From assembly GCF_946885955.1 (NCBI RefSeq), contig NZ_CAMPHI010000007.1, positions 86,897 through 150,896 of the forward strand: a DNA stretch of 64,000 nt, read 5' to 3'. The translations under genes were made by a program, and so were the position numbers. This document shows positions 47,144 to 57,431 of this stretch, piece by piece. The notes below the pieces were generated by a model that was not told where the DNA came from, did no database searches, and saw only the letters and a list, made by a program, of their open reading frames with translations. The DNA comes from an uncultured Pseudomonas sp. Its GTDB lineage: Bacteria > Pseudomonadota > Gammaproteobacteria > Pseudomonadales > Pseudomonadaceae. The stretch's first letter is position 1, and each line of letters begins with the position of its first letter.

Positions 47144-48565
47144 ATGAACCGGCAGCCGACCGCCTCCCCGCTTGTTCCATTCAGCGAATGGAACCGTTTC
47201 CCGCTGCCCGATACGTTTCGCGGCTGCGTGGACCACACGCCCAGTCTGTTGGCGAGCGAAGACCACAGCTACGCCTGGCAACGCTATATCGAGCAGCTAT
47301 CGCAAACCCCGTTCGGCGATATCGCGCTGGGTCGGGTACCTGCCGATGTCCGCCAGCTGGATGCGCCCTTGGCGCAGCTGCGGGCCTGCGCGCCGCAGCT
47401 ACGCCCCTGGCTGGACGTGCCACGGCCAGTCGCGCTCGAATCCCTGGCAGACCTGGTCGAGCGCCACCCGCAGTGCGGTATCCAGCTGCGCGTGCCGCTC
47501 GGCGGGCGCAGTTGCGAACAGATCGGCGAGCAACTGTTCAGCCTGATCGAAGTCGTCGAACAGCTCCAGCGGCACGGCGCCGCCATCTGCCTGGTGTTGC
47601 AGGATGCGCCGAGTGCGGCGCCCGCGCAGCTGCATGCCTGCATCGAATTCGCCCGCCATTTCGCCATCGAGCGGATCACCCTCTGCGATCAACAGGCACG
47701 GCTGACCCCGCTGGGCGTGCGCAACCTGCTGACGCACCTGCTCGAGCAGTTTCCGGATCTGCACGAGAACGGCCCGGCCCTGGCGTTCAAAGGCAACGAT
47801 CGGCATGGCTTCGCCCTGGCCAACAGCATGTCGGCAATCGCCAATGGCATTCATTTCGTGCACGGCGCGATTCTCGGCGAAACGACCCGGGGAAGCCCGC
47901 TGGCGCTGAACCAGCTGCTGAGCAACTACGCAATCCCCCAGGCCCGGCAGGCGAACCACTATGCCGAGCTGATCAGCCGACTTACCGGCTTGCCGGTCGA
48001 CAGTGGCCCCGGCCAGGCCTTCGCCATGCTCGACGCCGAGGTGCAGCCGCCGATCGCAGCCGTCGAGCCGGAATATTCGGGGAGCGACTGCCCGCGCTTC
48101 ATATTCAAGGTCAGCGCCGACGACTGGCACGTGCAACTGCTGATCGAAGTGGGTGATCGGCAGCTCGACCTGGGCGAGCGCGTGCATCACTACGTGCTCC
48201 TGCTGCTGGCCCGCGAATTCTGCCAACAGTCGCGGGCACGTGGCGGAGCGAGCGACCCGATGAGCCTCGGCTGGGTCGAACGCGAACACCTGCACAAGAT
48301 GATCGGCGACAGCCAGGCGCAGCTCAACGTGAAGATCTTCCGCGCGATCAAGCAGATCAATTGCGCCCTCGAAGAGGCCGGACTGCAGAGCTACAAGCCC
48401 TTGCTCACACGGGTCGGCGGTATTCGTTTCGCCTGCCCGAACTTCACCATATTCAAGGATTCCACACTCGAGCACGACGTACGCGGCTGGATCCCGCTCA
48501 AACCGCCAGGCAACGGGACCGCAATGCCGGCAACTGAAAGCAAGGCCCCTGCAACACAACCATAA
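47144..48565 (+). CDS. DRE-TIM metallolyase-like domain fused to a winged-helix-like domain
   Basis: 473 residues, unusual. Residues about 95-290 follow the isopropylmalate/homocitrate synthase barrel: ERITLCDQQARLTPLGVRNL (compare PDTVGxxTP) and FKGNDRHGFALANSMSAIAN (compare HxHNDLGLAVANS), then GETTRGSPLALNQLL. Both His of the HxH metal site are replaced (Phe216 and Gly218), and no N-terminal RDG motif is seen, so it is probably not a normal lyase. Residues about 318-440 resemble a winged-helix DNA-binding domain (LDLGERVHHYVLLLLAREF, VKIFRAIKQINCALEE, LLTRVGGIRFACPN). A sensor-regulator role is an inference. AAGGAGAGGG stands before the ATG. Confidence 0.65.
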   Translation: MNRQPTASPLVPFSEWNRFPLPDTFRGCVDHTPSLLASEDHSYAWQRYIEQLSQTPFGDIALGRVPADVRQLDAPLAQLRACAPQLRPWLDVPRPVALESLADLVERHPQCGIQLRVPLGGRSCEQIGEQLFSLIEVVEQLQRHGAAICLVLQDAPSAAPAQLHACIEFARHFAIERITLCDQQARLTPLGVRNLLTHLLEQFPDLHENGPALAFKGNDRHGFALANSMSAIANGIHFVHGAILGETTRGSPLALNQLLSNYAIPQARQANHYAELISRLTGLPVDSGPGQAFAMLDAEVQPPIAAVEPEYSGSDCPRFIFKVSADDWHVQLLIEVGDRQLDLGERVHHYVLLLLAREFCQQSRARGGASDPMSLGWVEREHLHKMIGDSQAQLNVKIFRAIKQINCALEEAGLQSYKPLLTRVGGIRFACPNFTIFKDSTLEHDVRGWIPLKPPGNGTAMPATESKAPATQP

Positions 48566-48598
48566 AACCAAACCCACACAACACAATGGAGAAACACC

Positions 48599-49282
48599 AT
48601 GCGTCCGACACTACGCGCCACCCTGATTCTGTTCGCCATCGGCCTCGGCGGCCATTCGCTGGCCCAGGCCCAACCGAGCGCCTACAAGCCGCCGATGCTC
48701 GAACAACTGGCCAACCTGACGTTCGTCAGCTCCAGCCTGATCAAGCAGAGCGCCTATTTCGAGGCCAACCAGGTGGTGCGCCGCTTCTTCCTGTGCATCC
48801 CGGAAGCGTCCAACCACAAGCTGGAACCGGGCGTGCTGGAAAATGTCGAGAAATGCTTCAACGAAACCGTCGACGACAATATCCATATCAATATCGGCGG
48901 CAACCTCTCCGACGGGCGCGCCTCCGCGCTGGCCATCGCCACCCAGGGGCTGGCGAGCATTCGCGATAGCGCCTCGTTCTCGCTCAGTGCGCCCTACATC
49001 AGCAAATACGACGGCGGCCGCCTGGCCGGCACCGGCACCATCGAACTGAACTTCAATGTCATGGTGCATCAGAACATCACCGCGGTCTCCGGCGACCCCA
49101 AACCGTTCGACCCGACGCCCGGCCCACAACTGTTCGTCAGCAACAACACCCTGGGCCTGAAAGCAGTACGCCCCGGCGTCTGGCGCATCACCCTGCTCAA
49201 GGTCGACCCGCTGCTGACCCAGCTGAGTCCGAATATCCAGTTCAACAGCAACTTCCCCAACTACCCCATCGACAAGCCCTGA
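48599..49282 (+). CDS. Exported protein of unknown function
   Basis: 227 residues with a signal peptide (LRATLILFAIGLGGHSLAQA, cleavage near AQ/PSAYKPP). Two cysteines (Cys about 66 and 84) could form a disulfide. No family recognised; the C-terminal half is strand-rich (GTIELNFNVMVHQNITAVSG, VWRITLLKVDPLLTQL). TGGAGAA lies 6 bases before the ATG. As the last operon gene before luxI it may bind, modify or help export the cluster product. Confidence 0.8.
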   Translation: MRPTLRATLILFAIGLGGHSLAQAQPSAYKPPMLEQLANLTFVSSSLIKQSAYFEANQVVRRFFLCIPEASNHKLEPGVLENVEKCFNETVDDNIHINIGGNLSDGRASALAIATQGLASIRDSASFSLSAPYISKYDGGRLAGTGTIELNFNVMVHQNITAVSGDPKPFDPTPGPQLFVSNNTLGLKAVRPGVWRITLLKVDPLLTQLSPNIQFNSNFPNYPIDKP

Positions 49283-49306
49283 CAATCACGCCTTAGGCCC
49301 GATGGC

Positions 49307-49350
49307 TGGCGATCCGGCAACTGCCCGATAAGACAGCTGCCGGATCGCCA
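49307..49350 (+). other. 17-bp-arm stem-loop in the luxI leader
   Basis: TGGCGATCCGGCAACTG (49307-49323) and CAGCTGCCGGATCGCCA (49334-49350) pair at 16 of 17 positions around a 10-base loop. No T-run follows, so it is not a classical terminator. It stands between the exported-protein gene and luxI and could act as a partial terminator or RNA-stability element. Confidence 0.7.
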
Positions 49351-49365
49351 ATCGCACTTCTACAG

Positions 49366-49394
49366 TCCCTCCCAGCACATCCACACGGGAGGGA
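49366..49394 (+). promoter_or_regulatory. Hairpin sequestering the luxI ribosome-binding site
   Basis: TCCCTCCC (49366-49373) is the exact complement of GGGAGGGA (49387-49394), the Shine-Dalgarno stretch 5 bases before the luxI ATG. Loop of 13 bases. It should lower translation unless opened by a ribosome, protein or RNA. Confidence 0.7.
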
Positions 49395-49399
49395 CCACG

Positions 49400-50038
49400 A
49401 TGCCAGCACAAGCGCAGCCCACGACCTCGCGGGATTTCCGACTGATCGTCAGCCCTTGGCTCAGCCAGTTGCCGGCCTGCCTGGAACTTCGCGAAGCGGT
49501 GTTCGCCCACGAACTGGGCTGGGTGCCGCACAGCGTCGACGGCCGCGAACGCGACCAGTTCGATCCCTTCAGCGTGCACGTCGCGGTCATTCACCGCTGG
49601 CGCCCAGCCGGCTATCTGCGCCTGACGCCGCAGGGCAAACCCTGGATGCTCAGCGAATGCTTCGACTTTCTACTTGAGCCCGGAATTTCCCGGAACTTCG
49701 AGAGCGATAGCCTGGAAGTCTCGCGTCTGGCCGTCGAACGCCAATACCGCGGGCACAAGCCGCTTGGCACCTTCGGCGTCTTCGACCTGCTGATCAAGGG
49801 CATCGTCGAGCACTCGCTGGCCAGCAACGCACGCTATTGGTACGTGGTGGTGGCAGAACCCATCTACCGTCTGCTGCTGAGCAAGGGGCTGCCGTGCGAG
49901 CGTCTCGGTCCACAGGTACGCATGCCCGACGGCGTGCAGACACTGGCGGTACGTATCGACCTGGCCGCGTTTCTCGCCATCGCCGCGCCCTTCTTCACCG
50001 ACGGCTACCAATGCCCGGCGCTTGCCGTCGGCTCCTGA
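49400..50038 (+). CDS. luxI-like: LuxI-family autoinducer synthase
   Basis: 212 residues. The LuxI signature is visible: LELREAVFAHELGW (Arg31, Phe35, Trp41), ERDQFD (50-55, the ExDxFD element), Arg74 in GYLRL, and LEVSRLAVE (Glu106, Arg109; compare ESRF). One extra residue lies between Phe35 and Trp41 compared with the standard spacing, so this is a divergent member. These enzymes join an acyl group from acyl-ACP or acyl-CoA to S-adenosylmethionine and make acyl-homoserine lactones. The convergent luxR gene ends 25 bases away, an arrangement common for cognate pairs. It could alternatively make another N-acyl product (FeeM-type). Confidence 0.82.
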   Translation: MPAQAQPTTSRDFRLIVSPWLSQLPACLELREAVFAHELGWVPHSVDGRERDQFDPFSVHVAVIHRWRPAGYLRLTPQGKPWMLSECFDFLLEPGISRNFESDSLEVSRLAVERQYRGHKPLGTFGVFDLLIKGIVEHSLASNARYWYVVVAEPIYRLLLSKGLPCERLGPQVRMPDGVQTLAVRIDLAAFLAIAAPFFTDGYQCPALAVGS

Positions 50039-50062
50039 CAGCGAACCACGGAAGATTCCCCC

Positions 50063-50812
50063 TCAGGCCGCAATCACCCCGAAATGAATGGCCTTGGCAA
50101 TGGCCTGGGAGCGATTGAGCACATCGAGCTTGCGGAAGATATTGCCGAAGTGAAACTTCACCGTGCGCTCGGAGATGCTGAGGATATTGGAAATATCCCA
50201 GGTGCTCTTGCCTTCCTTGGCCCAGTGCAGCACTTCCAGCTCGCGCTGGGAGATATCCGGCGCCAGCAGGCTATGGCGATTGAGACTGCCCTGGCGGTTG
50301 AATATCTCATGCAGGTGCGGCGCCAGATATTCCAGCGGCTCGAGGTAGTCGTCCGCGCGCTCGTGCGCCGGCAGCGTCATGGAAATCAGCGTGCTGCTGG
50401 TGCGCGAGCGCCCGCGAACGCAGCAGGCGACGCCATTGCTGCCGACGAAATCCCGCGATAACTCGAGGAACTCCTTGCTCGGCGGCGCGGCGGCAAAGCC
50501 CACACCCCAGGAAAACGCGCCCGATTCACGCTCGGCGGTTTTCAGGATCGGATCTTGCAATTGAAAAGATTTGCGGAAGTACAGGTCGACCCACTCGTCG
50601 CTGTAACCGTAATTGAGCAACTTGCGACTGGCCTGGGGATCGGAGGTAGCGATATTGTCGAAACAGATGACCATGGACGAATACGGGATGACACTCCGGG
50701 CGAGGTCGACGACTTGATCGACCTCGGCCTTGTCGCTACTGGCCTTGATACAGCACTGCGCGAGCTCGAGAAGTTTTACCAGGTCGTTACGCGAATGAAA
50801 CATGCTAGCCAT
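50063..50812 (-). CDS. luxR-like: LuxR-family quorum-sensing transcription regulator
   Basis: 249 residues. The autoinducer-binding domain (about 20-165) keeps the usual ligand residues: Trp and Tyr in DEWVDLYFRKSFQLQDPIL, Asp-Pro in the same stretch, and Trp in GAFSWGVGF. The C-terminal LuxR helix-turn-helix is complete: ISQRELEVLHWAKEGKSTWD, ISERTVKFHFGNIFRKLDVL. The start at 50812 (MASMFHSRNDL) is preferred over one 27 codons upstream because GGAGG lies just before it (11 bases, slightly long). It is probably the receptor for the LuxI product and activator of the lux box at 40329. Confidence 0.93.
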   Translation of the reverse strand: MASMFHSRNDLVKLLELAQCCIKASSDKAEVDQVVDLARSVIPYSSMVICFDNIATSDPQASRKLLNYGYSDEWVDLYFRKSFQLQDPILKTAERESGAFSWGVGFAAAPPSKEFLELSRDFVGSNGVACCVRGRSRTSSTLISMTLPAHERADDYLEPLEYLAPHLHEIFNRQGSLNRHSLLAPDISQRELEVLHWAKEGKSTWDISNILSISERTVKFHFGNIFRKLDVLNRSQAIAKAIHFGVIAA

Positions 50813-51076
50813 AACGGCATTTGCCTCCCTGCTATCCAACCGACATTCGGATTCATCGAAGTTTGAGCCGACATACGGTGCCGTAAGACTCACGCAAATT
50901 CGCCGAACATGCAGATGCTAGCGCAGGCATGGCACCAGGCTCAATAATTTTATATCGATCACTAATAAATATAACCAATACCCGAAGTGCATCACCCTTC
51001 GGCTTGCGCGCACGGAAGCGCCGGGCTGCCCGAATAACGGGCGCCCGAGTCCAAATGTCAGTCTGCTGGGGAGTTG
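50813..51076. other. A+T-rich luxR upstream region with a dyad
   Basis: It holds the leftward luxR promoter (A+T-rich patch at about 50940-50985) and the end of the ferredoxin reductase transcript. A dyad at 50908-50931 has CATGC and GCATG ends around a central GCTAGC and may be an operator. A stem CCGAAG/CTTCGG at about 50982-51005 followed leftward by A+T-rich sequence may terminate the reductase transcript. Confidence 0.4.
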
Positions 51077-52057
51077 TTACCGCTCGGAGGGCGAACGCGG
51101 CGCGTAGGCGAACACATCGGCGCGCATCTGCCGCGCATCCATGCCGGCTTCGACCAGGGCGTCGAGCGTGGCATAAACCATCGGCGGCGAACCGCTGGCA
51201 TAGAGGTGCAGGGTTTTGAGGTCGGTGAAGTCCTCGCGCACCGCTTCATGGAGCAAACCGCAACGGCCTTGCCAATCGCACTGATCGCTGACCACCCGAT
51301 GCAGGATCAGGTTCGGCAGTTGCCGCCACTCATCCCAGTGCACCAGCTGGTAGAAGTCCTCTGGGCGGCGCGCGCCCCAATAGAGGTGCAGCGGATGCTT
51401 GAAGCCGGCCACGCGGCAATGCTCGATCAGGCTGTTCATCTGCGCCATGCCGGTACCCGCGGCGATCAGCACCAGCGGCCCGTCCGGCAACTCGACCAGG
51501 TGAGTATCGCCAAACGGCATTTTTACCCGCGCCACGCCTTCGCGGCGCAAGCGCGCGAGCAGGCTGCGGGTGCCGTCGTCGCGCGCCAGGATATGCAACT
51601 CCAACTCGCGCCCGGCATGCGGTGCCGAGGCCAGGGAGAACGCCGCATAGTCCTCGCCTTCGCGCTGCAGCAGCAGGTACTGGCCGGCGTGGTAGCGCGG
51701 CAACTTGCCGGCCGGCGCGAGCAACCGCACGCGGAATACATCGCCGCCCACGTCGAGGCATTCGACGACCTGGCAGGTGAGCTCGCGAACCGGTAATTCG
51801 CCGGGCGCCAGCACGCCGTCCCAGAGCAGCACGCAGTCCTCCTCGGGCTCCGCCAGGCAGGTAAACACCTCGCCATGGTCGCGGCTTTCGCCGGTCTGGC
51901 GCACCCGCCCGTTGACCAGCAAGGCCGCGCAAATATGGCAATTGCCGTTGCGACAACTCTGCGGGCAGTCATAGCCGAGGCGGCGCGCGGCATCGAGAAT
52001 GCGTTCGCCGCTGTCGACATCGAGCACCGCGCCCGAGGGTTGCAAGGTTACTTTCAT
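51077..52057 (-). CDS. 2Fe-2S ferredoxin-NAD(P)H flavin reductase
   Basis: 326 residues. An N-terminal plant-type ferredoxin domain binds 2Fe-2S through Cys in YDCPQSCRNGNCHIC (CX4CX2C) and a distal Cys in FTCLAEPEEDC. An FAD domain (about 100-195, AGQYLLLQREGEDYAAFSLA) and an NAD domain (LVLIAAGTGMAQMNSLIEHC) follow. The layout matches CDP-glucoseen reductase (AscD)-like and oxygenase reductases. It lies next to ubiD; its electron acceptor is unknown. The ATG at 52057 begins the ferredoxin fold directly. Confidence 0.9.
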   Translation of the reverse strand: MKVTLQPSGAVLDVDSGERILDAARRLGYDCPQSCRNGNCHICAALLVNGRVRQTGESRDHGEVFTCLAEPEEDCVLLWDGVLAPGELPVRELTCQVVECLDVGGDVFRVRLLAPAGKLPRYHAGQYLLLQREGEDYAAFSLASAPHAGRELELHILARDDGTRSLLARLRREGVARVKMPFGDTHLVELPDGPLVLIAAGTGMAQMNSLIEHCRVAGFKHPLHLYWGARRPEDFYQLVHWDEWRQLPNLILHRVVSDQCDWQGRCGLLHEAVREDFTDLKTLHLYASGSPPMVYATLDALVEAGMDARQMRADVFAYAPRSPSER

Positions 52058-52130
52058 AACGTTTTCAATCCACAGCCTGTTCGCACGCCTGTTGCGCGCA
52101 TTGCCATAATCGCCAGCGACACCGGGTCCA

Positions 52131-53597
52131 TCAGTCGATTCCCAGCTGCGACCAGAGCTCATCGACCCGGCGCTTGATCGCCTCATCCTGAACGATAGCC
52201 CGTCCCCACTCGCGACTGGTCTCGCCGGGCCATTTATGGGTGGCGTCGAGACCCATCTTGCTGCCGAGGCCGGAGACCGGCGAGGCGAAATCGAGGTAAT
52301 CGATCGGTGTATTGTCGATCAATACGGTGTCGCGCTTGGGGTCCATGCGCGTGGTAATCGCCCAGATCACGTCGTTCCAGTCGCGTGCATTGATGTCGTC
52401 GTCGGTGACGATAACGAACTTGGTATACATGAACTGTCGCAAAAACGACCAGACACCGAGCATCACGCGCTTGGCGTGGCCGGGGTACTGCTTCTTCATG
52501 GTCACCACCGCCATGCGGTAGGAACAGCCTTCCGGCGGTAGATAGAAGTCGGTGATCTCGGGGAACTGCTTCTGCAGGATCGGCACGAACACTTCGTTGA
52601 GCGCCACGCCGAGAATCGCCGGCTCGTCCGGCGGCCTTCCGGTGTAGGTGCTGTGATAGATCGGCTTTTGTCGGCGGGTGATGCGCTCGACCGTCATCAC
52701 CGGGAAGCGGTCGACTTCGTTGTAATAGCCGGTGTGGTCGCCGTAAGGGCCCTCGTCGGCCATCTCGCCGGGATGGATCACCCCTTCCAGCACGATCTCG
52801 GCACTGGCCGGCACCTGCAAATCGTTGCCGCGACACTTCACCAGCTCGGTCTTGTTGCCCCGCAGCAGGCCGGCGAAAGCGTATTCGGAAAGGCTGTCCG
52901 GTACCGGGGTCACCGCGCCGAGAATGGTCGCTGGATCCGCGCCCAGGGCGACGGCCACCGGGTAGGGCTGGCCGGGGAACTTCTCGCACCAGTCGCGGAA
53001 ATCCAGAGCGCCGCCACGGTGGCTGAGCCAGCGCATGATCACCTTGTTGCGACCGATCACCTGCTGACGATAGATGCCGAGATTTTGCCGTTCCTTGTTC
53101 GGCCCCTTGGTCACGGTCAGCCCCCAGGTGATCAGCGGGCCGACGTCGCCGGGCCAGCAGGTCTGCACCGGCAGCTTGCCGAGGTCGACGTCATCGCCTT
53201 CTTCGATCACTTCCTGGCAGGGCGCGTCTTTCAGCACCTTGGGCGCCATCGACAGGACCTTCTTGAAAATCGGCAGCTTCGACCAGGCGTCTTTCAGGCC
53301 TTTCGGCGGCTCGGGCTCCTTGAGAAAAGCCAGCAGCTTGCCGATTTCACGCAGTTCGCTCACCTCTTCAGCGCCCATACCCAGGGCCACCCGCTTGGGC
53401 GTGCCGAACAGATTGCCGAGCACCGGCATGGCGAAGCCCGTGGGGTTTTCGAACAGCAGCGCCGGGCCGCCCTTGCGCAGGGTACGGTCGCAGATTTCGG
53501 TCATTTCCAGCACCGGGGATATCGGTGTCTGGATGCGCTTGAGTTCGCCGCGCTGTTCCAGACCGCGAATGAAATCGCGCAGGTCGCGATACTGCAT
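52131..53597 (-). CDS. ubiD: 4-hydroxy-3-polyprenylbenzoate decarboxylase
   Basis: 488 residues. A prenylated-FMN enzyme that removes the carboxyl group from the ubiquinone ring precursor. [40 protein letters not shown], the E(x)nRR-type active region around [20 protein letters not shown], and [20 protein letters not shown] are characteristic. The start [10 protein letters not shown] at 53597 fits the usual length. A terminator-like hairpin of rho lies upstream. Confidence 0.96.
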   Translation of the reverse strand: MQYRDLRDFIRGLEQRGELKRIQTPISPVLEMTEICDRTLRKGGPALLFENPTGFAMPVLGNLFGTPKRVALGMGAEEVSELREIGKLLAFLKEPEPPKGLKDAWSKLPIFKKVLSMAPKVLKDAPCQEVIEEGDDVDLGKLPVQTCWPGDVGPLITWGLTVTKGPNKERQNLGIYRQQVIGRNKVIMRWLSHRGGALDFRDWCEKFPGQPYPVAVALGADPATILGAVTPVPDSLSEYAFAGLLRGNKTELVKCRGNDLQVPASAEIVLEGVIHPGEMADEGPYGDHTGYYNEVDRFPVMTVERITRRQKPIYHSTYTGRPPDEPAILGVALNEVFVPILQKQFPEITDFYLPPEGCSYRMAVVTMKKQYPGHAKRVMLGVWSFLRQFMYTKFVIVTDDDINARDWNDVIWAITTRMDPKRDTVLIDNTPIDYLDFASPVSGLGSKMGLDATHKWPGETSREWGRAIVQDEAIKRRVDELWSQLGID

Positions 53598-53685
53598 ACT
53601 TGAGCCTCGTGTCGGGCGGGCCAGATAAGGGCGCAAAGTTTAGCGCCGAACTAGGTCTTTCAGAAGGATTGGCAACCTTCAGACG

Positions 53686-53712
53686 CACAAAAGCCGGGTT
53701 TCCCCGGCCTTG
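53686..53712 (-). terminator. Rho-independent terminator of rho
   Basis: On the minus strand GCCGGG, AAAC loop region, CCCGGC is followed by TTTTGTG. It follows the rho stop codon by about 16 bases. Confidence 0.7.
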
Positions 53713-53727
53713 GTGAGACTGCTCGGC

Positions 53728-54987
<1,260 letters not shown>

Positions 54988-55186
54988 AGGAATGACGTAA
55001 TCATGAAGGAGGGAAAATAAGCTGTTCAGCTTGGGAGGCCGCGCCGCTAAGTGACGACTGGATCGCCAGCTTGTGTATCGAGAGTATTCGAAGGGAATGC
55101 GTCGACGACGGCATGCAGGGGGCCGCATAGGAAATGCAGCGAGGCCGAATGTAACACCGGTTTTATCGGCGCGTCCAGCACCCGGA

Positions 55187-55214
55187 TAGAAAAAACCCCG
55201 CAATTCGCGGGGCT
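55187..55214 (-). terminator. Rho-independent terminator of trxA
   Basis: On the minus strand CCCCGC (read as GCCCCGCG...GCGGGG) with loop GAATT, followed by TTTTTTC. It lies 20 bases after the trxA stop codon. Confidence 0.8.
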
Positions 55215-55232
55215 TATCGTTTGCGCAACAGC

Positions 55233-55559
55233 TTAGATATTGCTGTCGAGGAAGGCCGCCAGTTGCGACTTCGACAGAGCGCCGACCTTGGTCGCCTCAA
55301 CATTGCCGTTCTTGAACAGCATCAGCGTCGGAATCCCGCGCACGCCGTACTTCGGTGGCGTGTCCTGGTTTTCGTCGATGTTCAGCTTGCACACCTTGAG
55401 CTTGCCTTGATAGGTCTGGGCGATCTCGTCCAGCACCGGGGCGATCATCTTGCACGGGCCGCACCACTCGGCCCAGTAATCGACCAATACCGGTCCTTCT
55501 GCCTGGATGACATCCTGATCGAAGCTGGCATCGCTGACATTGGTAATGAATTCGCTCAT
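55233..55559 (-). CDS. trxA: Thioredoxin 1
   Basis: 108 residues. The active-site WCGPCK stands in [20 protein letters not shown], the cis-Pro in [13 protein letters not shown]. Reduces protein disulfides with electrons from thioredoxin reductase. Start [13 protein letters not shown]. Confidence 0.98.
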   Translation of the reverse strand: MSEFITNVSDASFDQDVIQAEGPVLVDYWAEWCGPCKMIAPVLDEIAQTYQGKLKVCKLNIDENQDTPPKYGVRGIPTLMLFKNGNVEATKVGALSKSQLAAFLDSNI

Positions 55560-55928
55560 GGAAATTCTCCGTGTTCGGAAGCAAAAGATGGTCGACATCA
55601 TAGCCCGGCTTCTCTGACACAGGAAGGCTCGGGCCATTGCGCTTATCTATCGGGGTATTCAAATTCCCAAGCGATTAATCGCACGAAAACAATACCGGTA
55701 CGCGAGGCAGCGGCACGAATGCGCTGCCGCATGGCCTTCTGCGCCGGCCCAGCGCTTTGAGAATTTTGCGGTGCTCCTGTCAGGGTTCCATGGCCAGTTC
55801 CGAGTGGATGAACGGCAGTTTCTGGCTCGTCATGAAGACATTTTCGACGACATGCGACATCGGTATGCGTTGGCGTACCCGACCTATCGTGGCACGATGA
55901 CGCGGTTCCGCATCGAGATGTCTACGCT
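55560..55928. other. Divergent promoter region of trxA and ppx
   Basis: About 370 bases between the two divergent genes. Contains a hairpin-forming GCAGCGGCACGAATGCGCTG near 55710. No gene seen. Confidence 0.4.
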
Positions 55929-57431
55929 ATGCCGCATACCCCTGCCGAGTCTTTCCCCTTGATTGCAGCCATCGATCTGGGTTCCAACAGCTTCCATATG
56001 GTGCTGGCCAAGGCCGATCATGGCGAGTTGCGCATCCTCGAACGCCTCGGCGACAAGGTGCAGTTGGCGGCCGGTGTCGACGAGCAGCGCCAGCTCAGCG
56101 AGGAAGCCATGCAGCGTGGGCTCGATTGTTTGCGGCGCTTCGCCCAGTTGACCGCCAGCCTGCCGGAAGGCGCGGTGCGCGTGGTCGGCACTAATGCCCT
56201 GCGCGAGGCGCACAACCGCGGCGAATTTATCCGCCGCGCGGAAGAGGTATTGGGCCATCCGGTGGAAGTCATTTCCGGCCGCGAAGAAGCCCGACTGATC
56301 TACCTCGGCGTGTCGCACAGCATCGCCGACACCCCAGGTAAACGCCTGGTCGCCGATATTGGCGGCGGCAGCACCGAGTTCATCATTGGTCAACGCTTCG
56401 AGCCCCTGCTGCGCGAAAGCCTGCAAATGGGCTGCGTGAGCTACACCCAGCGTTTCTTCAAGGATGGCAAGATCACCCCGGCGCGCTACGCCCAGGCCTA
56501 TACCGCCGCACGCCTGGAAATCATGGGCATCGAACACGCCCTGCGTCGCCTGGGTTGGGAAGATGCGGTCGGCGCGTCCGGCACGATCAAGGCCATCGGC
56601 CTGGCGATCCAATCCGCCGGCCTGGGCAACGGCGACGTCAATCCGCAGGGCCTGGCCTGGCTGAAACGCAAGATTTTCAAGCTCGGCGAAGTAGAAAAGC
56701 TCGACCTCGACGGGATCAAGCCCGATCGCCGGGGGATTTTTCCGGCGGGTCTGGCGATCCTCGAGGCGATCTTCGACGCCTGCGATATTCAGCGCATGAG
56801 TCATTCCGAGGGTGCGCTACGCGAAGGCGTGCTCTATGACCTGCTCGGCCGCCATCATCACGAGGACGTGCGCGAACGCACCCTCAGCGCATTGATGGAA
56901 CGCTACCACGTCGATCTGGATCAGGCCGCCCGCGTCGAGGCCAAGGCCCTGGAGGCGCTGGAGCAGGTCGCCGACGCCTGGCAGCTGGATGACGAGTGGC
57001 ACCGCGACCTGCTGGTCTGGGCCGCGCGGGTGCATGAACTGGGCCTGGACATCGCCCACTACCAATACCACAAGCACGGCGCCTACCTGGTCGAACATTC
57101 CGACCTGGCCGGCTTCTCGCGTCAGGATCAGCACATGCTCGCCCTGCTGGTACGCGGCCACCGGCGCAATATTCCCAAGGACAAGTTCGCCGAATTCGGC
57201 GAGGAAGGGCTCAAGCTGATCCGCCTATGCGTGCTGCTGCGCTTCGCCATCCTGTTCCACCACATCCGCGGCAGCCAGGAAATGCCCAAGGTTCAGCTAC
57301 ACGCCAGCGCGCAGAGCCTGGAAATCGTGTTTCCCACGGATTGGCTGGACGCCAACCCGCTGACCCAAGCGGATTTCACTCAGGAAGCGGGCTGGCTCAA
57401 GCGCATCGGCGTCGAACTCAGCGTGCGCTGA
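55929..57431 (+). CDS. ppx: Exopolyphosphatase
   Basis: 500 residues. Removes terminal phosphates from polyphosphate; members also hydrolyse pppGpp. The ASKHA fold is clear: [50 protein letters not shown], and a C-terminal HD-like domain ([20 protein letters not shown]). The 3' end overlaps the convergent ppk gene by 14 bases, so antisense overlap could tie making and breaking of polyphosphate. Confidence 0.96.
   Translation: MPHTPAESFPLIAAIDLGSNSFHMVLAKADHGELRILERLGDKVQLAAGVDEQRQLSEEAMQRGLDCLRRFAQLTASLPEGAVRVVGTNALREAHNRGEFIRRAEEVLGHPVEVISGREEARLIYLGVSHSIADTPGKRLVADIGGGSTEFIIGQRFEPLLRESLQMGCVSYTQRFFKDGKITPARYAQAYTAARLEIMGIEHALRRLGWEDAVGASGTIKAIGLAIQSAGLGNGDVNPQGLAWLKRKIFKLGEVEKLDLDGIKPDRRGIFPAGLAILEAIFDACDIQRMSHSEGALREGVLYDLLGRHHHEDVRERTLSALMERYHVDLDQAARVEAKALEALEQVADAWQLDDEWHRDLLVWAARVHELGLDIAHYQYHKHGAYLVEHSDLAGFSRQDQHMLALLVRGHRRNIPKDKFAEFGEEGLKLIRLCVLLRFAILFHHIRGSQEMPKVQLHASAQSLEIVFPTDWLDANPLTQADFTQEAGWLKRIGVELSVR

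Noticed and set aside
49307..49350. Stem-loop as a Rho-independent terminator
   Set aside because: No run of T follows on either strand, so it is listed as a structured element instead.
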